5,456 nt of DNA from Acidimicrobiaceae bacterium (GTDB taxonomy: Bacteria; Actinomycetota; Acidimicrobiia; Acidimicrobiales; RAAP-2). The notes under the pieces are model-generated. The model made no database searches. It was not told the origin of the DNA and saw only the letters and a list, made by a program, of their open reading frames with translations. The stretch is taken from positions 1 through 5,456 of the forward strand of contig JAUTXB010000302.1 of assembly GCA_030838245.1 (NCBI GenBank), given 5' to 3'. The position numbers were made by a program, and so were the translations under genes. Shown in pieces: positions 1 to 5,198 of this stretch (position 1 is its first letter; the number at the start of each line of letters is the position of its first letter).

Positions 1-128
1 GTCGTCTCCCCAGCACCGGACAGGGCTAAATTCCGGTACCGATGGATCGACGGTCCCACCTCCCGAGGAAGGCGAAAGCGGCCAGCACGGCCCCGGCTCC
101 GGTTGGGGGCCCGGGTTGCTCGCCGAGA

Positions 129-656
129 GTGGCACCGAGGCGGGCGCTGGTCCTCAACGCCACGTTCGAACCGCTGGGGATCGTCTCCTCCCGGCGAGCG
201 GTGCTCCTCGTCTTGGACACCAAGGCCGAATTGGTCCACACCACCGATCGGTTCTTTCGGGCCGAGCGGATATCGGTCCCCGAGCCCTCGGTGGTCAGGC
301 TCATCCGTTACGTCTACATTCCTCGGCAGTATCGAATAGCGGTCAACCGTCGTACCGTGTTCGCCCGGGACAGCTCGCGATGTCAGTACTGCGGGGCCGC
401 GGCGGAGAACCTCGACCATGTCATCCCTCGTAGCAAGGGCGGCCCGCACACGTGGGAGAACGTGGTTGCGGCGTGCCGACGCTGCAACACACGAAAAGAG
501 GATCGGCTTCCCCACGAGGCGGGCATGGCCCTCCGGCGCACGCCGATCGCTCCGCACCACCGCGTCCAGCTCCTGGCTCTGTGCGGCGGGGCCAGCGAGG
601 ACTGGCGAACGTACCTGGAGCCAGGCACGCCTGAATCGGAACCGTTGACCGCTTGA
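129..656 (+). CDS. HNH endonuclease family protein (stand-alone, actinobacterial type)
   Basis: A protein of about 175 residues with an HNH nuclease fold, expected to bind a metal and cut or nick DNA; the target is unknown. From the GTG start, an N-terminal block (PRRALVLNATFEPLG, residues 3-17) precedes the zinc-knuckle/HNH core at about residues 81-123. The core shows CQYC (85-88), the DH pair (96-97), SKGG (102-105), WEN with Asn111, and CRRCN (116-120), so all expected metal and catalytic positions are intact. The open frame extends back to an ATG at 42, but those 29 codons are low-complexity Ala/Pro/Arg, have no codon-position bias by eye, and precede the usual family start (RRALVLN); I therefore prefer GTG 129. 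Neither start has a good Shine-Dalgarno. The next gene begins 76 bp later on the same strand. The family is common in actinobacteria as a chromosomal single gene; its role there is not established. Family call firm, start uncertain. Confidence 0.88.
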   Translation: MAPRRALVLNATFEPLGIVSSRRAVLLVLDTKAELVHTTDRFFRAERISVPEPSVVRLIRYVYIPRQYRIAVNRRTVFARDSSRCQYCGAAAENLDHVIPRSKGGPHTWENVVAACRRCNTRKEDRLPHEAGMALRRTPIAPHHRVQLLALCGGASEDWRTYLEPGTPESEPLTA

Positions 657-732
657 GTCAAGGGTCCCGATGATCTCAGGTCGACGTCGGATGCCGCCGC
701 GTCGCTGCCTGTTGCGATGCGAGAGTGTAGGG

Positions 733-1458
733 ATGGGAAGCGGCTGGCGCATCGAGGAGCGCACAGGGAGTGCGGCAGCGCTCCACCAGGGATGGCCGGC
801 CACCGTTACCGATCCGTCCGAGCGAGCGATCGGCATCTGCAGGGTGTCCGGCCCTGCCGTCGTGCTGGGGTCGACCCAACAGATGTCGGTTGTCGACGGC
901 GGACGGGCACAGTCGGCTGGTGTCGCTGTGGCCCGCCGGCGGTCCGGCGGGGGAGCAGTCCTGGTGACTCCCGCCGACCCCATCTGGGTCGACGCATGGA
1001 TTCCCCGCAGCGATCCGTTGTGGTTGGACGACGTAGCCCGCGCTTTCGATTGGGTCGGCGACACCTGGGGCCGGGCGCTCGAGGGTCTGGGTATCGCCGG
1101 AGTCTCTGTTCACCGCGACGGTCTCGCCGCGTGCACGTCGTGGTCGTCATTGGTCTGCTTCGGTGGTGTGGGTACGGGAGAGGTTCTCGACGCCGATGGC
1201 CGGAAGGTGGTCGGTATCTCTCAGCGACGCACCCGGGCCGGTGCCTGGTTTCATGGCGCCTGCCTTCGTCGCTGGCAGCCGGGCCCCTTGCTCGATGTGC
1301 TTGCGCTCGACGCCGACCAGCGTGCGGCAGCTCAGTCTGACCTCGCCGAGGCGGCGACGGGCATTGACCAGCTGTTGCCCGGTCTCCCGCATTCGCCCAG
1401 CGTTGAGGCGAAGTCCGTCGTGAGCGAGTTCATCAAGGCCCTTCCGGGCGGAGGCTGA
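733..1458 (+). CDS. lipoate-protein ligase A-like protein (BPL/LplA catalytic domain)
   Basis: A protein of 241 residues resembling the LplA/LipB/BirA acyl- or biotinyl-transfer domain, which attaches lipoate, octanoate or biotin to a lysine of carrier domains (for example E2 subunits or GcvH) in the cytoplasm. What is seen: GWRIEERTG near the start, matching the N-terminal strand of the fold; the signature RRRSGGGAV at residues 68-76; DPIWVDAWIPRSDPLW following it; and GRKVVGISQRRTR, whose lysine (about residue 158) sits where the family has its catalytic lysine. The open frame extends back to 670, but the Arg-rich 21 residues before ATG 733 lie outside the domain, and GAGAG at 721-725 gives a plausible ribosome site 7 nt before ATG 733. 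It stands 76 bp after the HNH gene, so co-transcription is possible. No lipA or lipB is visible, so the substrate (lipoate, octanoate or other) stays open; a divergent paralogue is possible. Confidence 0.8.
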   Translation: MGSGWRIEERTGSAAALHQGWPATVTDPSERAIGICRVSGPAVVLGSTQQMSVVDGGRAQSAGVAVARRRSGGGAVLVTPADPIWVDAWIPRSDPLWLDDVARAFDWVGDTWGRALEGLGIAGVSVHRDGLAACTSWSSLVCFGGVGTGEVLDADGRKVVGISQRRTRAGAWFHGACLRRWQPGPLLDVLALDADQRAAAQSDLAEAATGIDQLLPGLPHSPSVEAKSVVSEFIKALPGGG

Positions 1459-1538
1459 CAAGCCCGACCCGACCGACCTGCAGTCGCGCATGTCTGAATG
1501 GATCGACCCGTTGGGCCCGCGGCCCCGCCCGCGTGAGC

Positions 1539-1581
1539 GATACAACCCCCCATCTGTCACTGATACACCCCCCTGTCACGA
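1539..1581 (+). repeat. imperfect tandem C-rich repeat before the DUF222-HNH gene
   Basis: Two adjacent copies of a 20-23 bp unit. Copy 1 (1539-1561) reads GATACA, then a run of C broken by one A, then TCTGTCACT. Copy 2 (1562-1581) reads GATACA, CCCCCC, then TGTCACGA. Both share GATACA, the C-run and TGTCAC in the same order; they differ by a few inserted bases. The repeat ends 8 bp before the preferred ATG of the DUF222-HNH gene, where a ribosome binding site would normally lie. This position suggests a regulatory or nuclease-recognition site, or the edge of a mobile unit; none of these is shown by the sequence. Confidence 0.7.
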
Positions 1582-1588
1582 TGGTCTC

Positions 1589-2944
1589 ATGACTTCGAGC
1601 GACACGATGGTCGACATCGAGCACGAGAACGAGGGGTTGGCCAATGCCGAGCGCGGCCTCCGTTCCCGCTTCTCCTCGGCCGTCGCCTTTCTTGAACGTC
1701 TGGTCGCGGATCTCGATCCCGATCGACTCGAGGGTTCTGACGCGACGGCCCTGTTTGACGAGGCCGTCCGCATCGAGCGTTTCGGTGGTGCTGCCCGGTT
1801 GGCCTTGGCGAAGAGGATCGAGTCCTCGGGGGCGTTCGGAGACACCGGACACCGCAGTGCCGCCGAGCTCATCGCTGAGCGCAGTGGGAGCGACGTGGGA
1901 AGTGCCCGGGGCACCCTCGAGTTGGCCCAACAGCTCGAGTCGTGCCCGGCCACAGCTGATGCCCTGGCAGACGGTACCTTGTCTGCCCTCCAGGCCAAAG
2001 AGATCGCTGGGGCAGCCAGCCTCGATCCCGCCAAGGAGGCTGAGCTGATCAACACGGCCCGCCGGCAACCGGTCAAGGTTCTGCGCAATGAGTGCCGAAG
2101 AGTTAAGGCGACAAGTACAGCTGACGACCCAATGGGTACATTCCGACGGATCCACAAAGGCCGCTACCTTCGCCACTGGACGGACGAGGAAGGGGCCGTT
2201 TGCCTGAAGGCTCGGCTCACTGCCGACCGAGGGGCGAAGATCGCTGCCGTTCTCGATCACGAAGCGGGCGTCGTCTTCGAGCAGGCCCGAAAGGCCGGAA
2301 GCCGCGAGCCGTTGGCTGCCTACGCCGCCGATGCGCTCTTTGGGTTGCTCACCAGTGGGTCGCCGGCCGAATCACCCCACGTGGTCGTCCACGTCCGCGT
2401 CGACCACGAGGCGCTCCTGCGGGGGGAGGCGATGCCGGGTGAGATCTCCGAGATCGCAGAAGCGGGAGCCCCGCTGCCCATCCCGATTGTCTCTGACTTG
2501 ATGACCGACGCGGGGATCAAGGTGATCTTCCATCACGCAGAGGACATATCCAAGATCTACCACTTCACCCGGACCATCAATGCTCCCCTGCGCACAGCGC
2601 TCGAGGAACGGGACCCATGTTGTGTGGTGCCCGGTTGTGGTGCCACCCGGTTCTTGGAGATCGACCATACCGAGGAAATTGGCCAGGGCGGTCCCACGTG
2701 CCTTGCCAACACGGCACGGTTGTGCCACTTCCATCATCGTCGGAAGACCAACGAGGGCTACGTCCTGTGGCGAGACGATCGCATGGGTTGGCACTTGGAC
2801 CCACCCGCTCCGTTCGGAGAAGAAGAGGCCTACGCCGAGCGCCGGCGGCACGGTGGCGACGATCCCACTCGGGGTCGTGGCGGTGCGGGAGGCGACGGCG
2901 CTGGCGCCCCAGGTGTTCCGCCTCCGCAACTCGAGCTGGAGTAG
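1589..2944 (+). CDS. DUF222 and HNH endonuclease domain protein (13E12 repeat family)
   Basis: A protein of 451 residues of the actinobacterial DUF222-HNH family (called 13E12/REP13E12 in mycobacteria), often present in many dispersed copies per genome; its biological role is unsettled. The N-terminal about 320 residues form the mostly helical DUF222 region (for example FLERLVADLDPDRLEG, GTLSALQAKEIAGAA, LTADRGAKIAAVLDHEA). The C-terminal HNH core is complete: CCVVPGC (344-350), EIDH (357-360), GGPTCLAN with Asn374, then LCHFHH (378-383) and Lys386. The tail (about 425-451) is Gly/Pro low complexity ending LELE. The frame is open back to ATG 1490, but that segment crosses the C-rich repeat and lacks coding bias, so ATG 1589 is preferred; ATG 1607 is also possible. 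No Shine-Dalgarno precedes 1589, so a leaderless transcript is conceivable. Not truncated, and likely an active nuclease fold by its residues. It lies between the lipoate ligase-like gene and the dcw promoter region. Confidence 0.88.
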   Translation: MTSSDTMVDIEHENEGLANAERGLRSRFSSAVAFLERLVADLDPDRLEGSDATALFDEAVRIERFGGAARLALAKRIESSGAFGDTGHRSAAELIAERSGSDVGSARGTLELAQQLESCPATADALADGTLSALQAKEIAGAASLDPAKEAELINTARRQPVKVLRNECRRVKATSTADDPMGTFRRIHKGRYLRHWTDEEGAVCLKARLTADRGAKIAAVLDHEAGVVFEQARKAGSREPLAAYAADALFGLLTSGSPAESPHVVVHVRVDHEALLRGEAMPGEISEIAEAGAPLPIPIVSDLMTDAGIKVIFHHAEDISKIYHFTRTINAPLRTALEERDPCCVVPGCGATRFLEIDHTEEIGQGGPTCLANTARLCHFHHRRKTNEGYVLWRDDRMGWHLDPPAPFGEEEAYAERRRHGGDDPTRGRGGAGGDGAGAPGVPPPQLELE

Positions 2945-3303
2945 CGACAACTCCTCGTTTGGTCTGGGCCCAGGACGCATTGGCGCGCTCGGCTCGACGT
3001 CGTCATCTCATTGAGGATCGATAACACCGCGTCTCGCCGAGGTTTCTACTTTCGCTTGACGCAATCGCGGGCGGGCGGGGCCGTGTGGTGCCCGACTGTG
3101 TGCCCGACAGCGAAGGCGGCAACCAAGTTCCTCTATTGCCGAGCCGTCGGCTCACTCACCGCATCTGCCGTGCCTACTTGAACCTCCACCCGATGACGCA
3201 CCGCGGATTCCGCTGAACCTGCCTTTCGTTGTTCCGCCCGTCGATCCTCCATGAACCCGAGCGGCGGTGGGGCTAATGGGGCGTCGAGATTGTGCCCAAG
3301 TGG
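2945..3303. other. intergenic region, no gene supported
   Basis: About 360 bp between the DUF222-HNH stop and the mraZ promoter. Forward frames here are tails of frames overlapping the previous gene, and the reverse frame crossing it (ending at 3133) has roughly random third positions. It contains a short palindrome CTGGGCCCAG (2964-2973), a small hairpin GAGCC-GTC-GGCTC (3141-3153) with no T-run, a near-duplicate at 3084-3108, and two TGGGG motifs (3268 and 3277), 9 bp apart, just upstream of the mraZ operator. I see no tRNA, no riboswitch and no convincing terminator. Confidence 0.6.
3084..3108 (+). repeat. short tandem near-duplicate
   Basis: TGTGGTGCCCGAC (3084-3096) is followed at once by TGTGTGCCCGAC (3097-3108), identical except for one missing base. 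It lies in the gene-free stretch before mraZ. It may be simple slippage or a pair of protein sites; the sequence does not decide. Confidence 0.5.
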
Positions 3304-3332
3304 TTGACGAGTGGGGGTATGGGGCGTAGAGT
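3304..3332 (+). promoter_or_regulatory. sigma70-type promoter of the mraZ (dcw) operon
   Basis: TTGACG at 3304-3309 matches the -35 consensus at five of six positions. After a 17-bp spacer, TAGAGT at 3327-3332 matches the -10 consensus (TATAAT) at four of six. Both the spacing and the position about 80 bp before the mraZ start are right. Transcription would begin near 3339, giving a leader of about 73 nt. The spacer and the first transcribed bases carry the MraZ-type boxes, so a bound repressor would block polymerase. Promoter assignment is by consensus only. Confidence 0.65.
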
Positions 3333-3355
3333 GGCGCAAAGTGGTGTGAAGGGGA
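3311..3355 (+). promoter_or_regulatory. MraZ operator: five boxes at exact 10-bp spacing
   Basis: Five boxes begin at 3311, 3321, 3331, 3341 and 3351: GTGGG, GGGGC, GTGGC, GTGGT and GGGGA, each followed by five other bases. A further GTGG at 3300 is 11 bp upstream of the first. Known MraZ operators are direct repeats of this kind: TGGGN separated by 5 nt in Escherichia coli, and AAAGTG(T/G) repeats in mycoplasmas. The segment AAAGTGGTGTGAAGGGG here resembles both. One box per helical turn suits a ring-shaped MraZ oligomer touching one DNA face. The array overlaps the promoter spacer, the -10 and the start of the transcript, which favours autorepression of the dcw operon. Binding is inferred. 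Confidence 0.75.
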
Positions 3356-3356
3356 G

Positions 3357-3374
3357 GACCTCGGAACCGAGGTC
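3357..3374 (+). promoter_or_regulatory. perfect 8-bp inverted repeat (hairpin) in the mraZ leader
   Basis: GACCTCGG-AA-CCGAGGTC is a perfect inverted repeat, extendable by one G-U pair. It directly follows the last MraZ-type box and lies 37 bases before the mraZ start codon. No T-run follows, so it is not an ordinary terminator. It may be an RNA stem that affects transcript stability or ribosome access, or a palindromic site for a second DNA-binding protein. Confidence 0.6.
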
Positions 3375-3397
3375 TCGGGCACTGCGAGGAGCGTTGT

Positions 3398-3402
3398 GGG
3401 AG
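3398..3402 (+). promoter_or_regulatory. ribosome binding site deciding the mraZ start
   Basis: GGGAG lies 9 nt before GTG 3412, a normal spacing, and supports that GTG over the ATG at 3292. A stronger GAGGAG at 3386-3391 is 20 nt from GTG 3412 and only 2 nt from an in-frame TTG at 3394, both poor spacings. Confidence 0.55.
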
Positions 3403-3411
3403 CAATCGCCA

Positions 3412-3831
3412 GTGGCACGGTTCTTCGGCAGGTACGAGCACTCGCTCGACGAGAAGGGAAGGGTCATCCTTCCCGCAAAGTTCCGCGGCCCGTTCGAGCA
3501 CGGCGGGTATCTGACCCAATTCCAGGACGGTTGCCTGTCGTTGTGGGCCCCCGACGAGTTCGAACAGCAGATGGCCTCGATGCTGGAGCGGTCGGAGACC
3601 AGCCGGAGCGATCGGAACCTGGCTCGGTTGTGGGCATCGACTTCGTTCGAGGTGGAAGTGGATCGACAGGGCCGGATGCCCATCCCTCTGCACCTTCGCC
3701 AATTCGCCGCGCTGGAGGGCGACGTACTGGTCCACGGCGCGATCGACCGGGTGGAGCTGTGGAACCCGGCGCAGTGGGAGCTCAAGGTTCAGCCCGAGGA
3801 GCAGCGGCTGACCGAGGGAGACGACGACTGA
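3412..3831 (+). CDS. mraZ: transcriptional regulator MraZ
   Basis: MraZ is a DNA-binding regulator of the AbrB-like double-psi-barrel fold that forms rings and controls the dcw operon it heads. From GTG 3412 it has 139 residues, close to the family's usual length of about 140-150. It opens with MARFFGRYEHSLDEKGRVILPAKFR, and the two tandem MraZ half-domains each carry the DxxGR DNA-contact motif: DEKGR at 13-17 and DRQGR at 84-88. The acidic tail ends TEGDDD. A longer reading from ATG 3292 would add 40 residues translated from the promoter and operator repeats, and is rejected. GGGAG 9 nt upstream supports the chosen start. Its own operator and promoter lie just upstream, consistent with autoregulation. 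The open frame continuing into rsmH begins 8 bp past the mraZ stop, so the genes are probably co-transcribed. Confidence 0.95.
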   Translation: MARFFGRYEHSLDEKGRVILPAKFRGPFEHGGYLTQFQDGCLSLWAPDEFEQQMASMLERSETSRSDRNLARLWASTSFEVEVDRQGRMPIPLHLRQFAALEGDVLVHGAIDRVELWNPAQWELKVQPEEQRLTEGDDD

Positions 3832-3839
3832 CCAGCGTC

Positions 3840-4166
3840 GTGATCCTGCCCCTGGATCGCGACCTTGACCAACGGAGTAACGCTGGTGACCACAATGGAG
3901 CCGAGAGAGACGAGAAAGACGAGAAGGAGCCGCGCAACCTCCGTAACTCCCACAACACCCATACCGTCCACATCGACGCCGAAGACCACCTGACGCCCTA
4001 TGAGGCCGCGTTGCAGATCGTCGCACGAGATGACGTGCACATCGCCCGCGTCTGGCCCATGCGCAGCCCCTCGACCGCACCGCTGGAAGACTCCTCCTCC
4101 GCCAACTTCCACGCTGGTCACACGGGAATCCCACCCGCAGGCATTATGCCGGTCGGGGGGCTGCGG
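3840..4166 (+). other. apparently coding in-frame stretch between mraZ and the RsmH core (possible N-terminal extension)
   Basis: This 109-codon stretch is open, in the same frame as rsmH, and has no stop before it. By hand count 84 of 109 third positions are G or C; within 3924-4112 it is 54 of 63, against 28 of 63 at second positions, the pattern expected of real coding DNA in a high-GC genome. A GTG at 3840 lies 8 bp after the mraZ stop and would allow translational coupling, though no Shine-Dalgarno is close. The peptide has a charged, hydrophilic first part (ERDEKDEKEPRN), a more ordered-looking segment (LTPYEAALQIVARDDVHIARVWP) and a Ser/Pro/Gly linker before MTQAFAHEPVM. I do not recognise a domain. 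It is either an extension giving a 452-residue RsmH or a remnant of a small gene that has fused in frame. Confidence 0.5.
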
Positions 4167-5198
4167 ATGACCCAGGCGTTCGCACACGAGCCGGTCATGG
4201 CCGGTGAGGTCGTCGACCTCTTTGCCCCGGTGCCACCGGGACTAGTCGTCGACGCCACGCTCGGGGGTGCCGGGCACGCTGTCGCACTCCTCGACGCCTA
4301 CCCGGAGATGGAGCTGCTCGGCATCGATCGGGACCCTCGCGCCGTCGAATCGGCCACGGCGGCACTTGCCCCCTACCAGGGGCGGGCAACGGTTCGTCAG
4401 GCCCGCTTCGACGGAATCGGGGCCATCGTGATGGAACACCTGGGAGCGATCGCCGGTGATCCCCGAGCCAAGGTGTCGGGTGTTCTCTTCGATCTCGGGG
4501 TGAGCTCACCCCAGCTCGACACCACCGATCGGGGCTTCTCGTACCGCCGCGACGCCCCGCTCGACATGCGGATGGATCCGTCCTCGGGGCGCACCGCAGC
4601 TGACATCGTGAACGGGAGCGCCGAGGACGAGCTGGTCGACCTGTTCACCGCCAATGGGGAAGGCCGGTTCGCTCGACGGATCGCACGAGCGATCATCGCT
4701 GCTCGGCCCATCGAGACGACGGGGCAACTAGCCGACGTGGTCCGCGCTGCCATCCCGGCGGCGACCCGGCGCACCGGCGGCCATCCGGCCCGCCGGGTGT
4801 TCCAGGCCATCCGGATCGCTGTGAACGAGGAGCTCGACCAGCTCGATCGAGCGCTGGTCGATGCCCTTCGCCTGTTGAAGCCGGGGGGCCGCTGCGTGGT
4901 GATCTCCTACCATTCGGGCGAAGATCGGCTGGTCAAGGCGGCATTTCATGAGGCGTCCACCGGAGGGTGCACCTGTCCTCCCGGCCTGCCCTGCGTATGT
5001 GGCGCCGTCGTGGACTACCGGTTGGTCCATCGGGGCTCGCGGCGCCCCTCCCCCGGAGAAATCGAGCAGAACCGCAGGGCCGAGGCAGCCCGACTTCGGG
5101 TCATCGAGAGAATCGACCACGCCGAGTCCGACCGACAGAGCACCGACCGACAGAGCACCGACCCACCGCATCCCCATCGTGACGGCGAGGTGGCCTGA
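4167..5198 (+). CDS. rsmH: 16S rRNA (cytosine-1402-N4)-methyltransferase RsmH (MraW)
   Basis: RsmH uses S-adenosylmethionine to methylate N4 of C1402 in 16S rRNA, tuning the ribosomal P site; it is a standard member of the dcw cluster. From ATG 4167 it has 343 residues, slightly longer than the Escherichia coli protein (313). Motifs seen: HEPVM (7-11); the SAM-binding loop DATLGGAGHA (29-38); GIDRDP (52-57); FDLGVSSPQLD (108-118) with DRGFSYRRDAPLDMRMD after it; HPARRVFQAIRIAVNEEL; and PGGRCVVISYHSGEDRLVK, where HSGEDR (249-254) replaces the common HSLEDR. A Cys-rich insert CTCPPGLPCVC (268-278) could bind zinc. The tail carries two DRQST repeats and ends GEVA. GGGGGG at 4155-4160 is a weak ribosome site 6 nt before ATG 4167; ATG 4146 or GTG 3840 are alternative starts, since the upstream frame looks coding. 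The stop overlaps the next start by one base. Confidence 0.95.
   Translation: MTQAFAHEPVMAGEVVDLFAPVPPGLVVDATLGGAGHAVALLDAYPEMELLGIDRDPRAVESATAALAPYQGRATVRQARFDGIGAIVMEHLGAIAGDPRAKVSGVLFDLGVSSPQLDTTDRGFSYRRDAPLDMRMDPSSGRTAADIVNGSAEDELVDLFTANGEGRFARRIARAIIAARPIETTGQLADVVRAAIPAATRRTGGHPARRVFQAIRIAVNEELDQLDRALVDALRLLKPGGRCVVISYHSGEDRLVKAAFHEASTGGCTCPPGLPCVCGAVVDYRLVHRGSRRPSPGEIEQNRRAEAARLRVIERIDHAESDRQSTDRQSTDPPHPHRDGEVA
5131..5160 (+). repeat. perfect 15-bp tandem duplication in the 3' end of rsmH
   Basis: ACCGACAGAGCACCG occurs twice in a row (5131-5145 and 5146-5160). It keeps the reading frame and encodes the DRQST DRQST repeat in the RsmH tail, beyond the conserved catalytic domain. A recent replication-slippage duplication in a tolerant C-terminal tail is the simplest reading. 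Confidence 0.85.

Noticed and set aside
42..128. ATG 42 as the start of the first HNH gene
   Set aside because: The extra 29 residues are low complexity, show no codon-position bias and lie outside the usual family start. Not excluded, since GTG 129 also lacks a good ribosome site and TAAATT at 27-32 could be a -10 for a near-leaderless transcript.
1433..2260. Reverse-strand open frame of 275 residues opposite the DUF222 gene
   Set aside because: It mirrors the forward codon bias of a well-supported gene; no domain is recognisable.
2964..2973. CTGGGCCCAG palindrome after the DUF222-HNH stop as terminator
   Set aside because: It has no loop and no T-run; a short GC-rich palindrome is expected by chance in such DNA.
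3056..3084. TTGACG at 3056 as a second promoter upstream of mraZ
   Set aside because: No -10-like hexamer lies at 16-18 bp; the DNA there is G/C-only.
3141..3153. GAGCC-GTC-GGCTC hairpin as terminator of the DUF222-HNH gene
   Set aside because: Only 5 bp of stem, nearly 200 bp past the stop, and no T-run after it.
3292..3411. ATG 3292 as the mraZ start, adding 40 residues
   Set aside because: The extra codons are the promoter, the 10-bp operator repeats and the leader hairpin, and MraZ proteins start close to FFGRYEHSLDEKGR.
3886..3993. Possible 35-residue leader peptide (GTG 3886, with GGAG about 9 nt upstream)
   Set aside because: The peptide is simple Thr/Arg/Pro sequence, and codon bias here favours the rsmH frame instead.
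3133..4134. Long reverse-strand open frame (333 residues) opposite mraZ and its promoter
   Set aside because: It is antisense to the clear MraZ coding sequence and to the operator; its part outside mraZ has near-random third positions, and the product has no recognisable domain.
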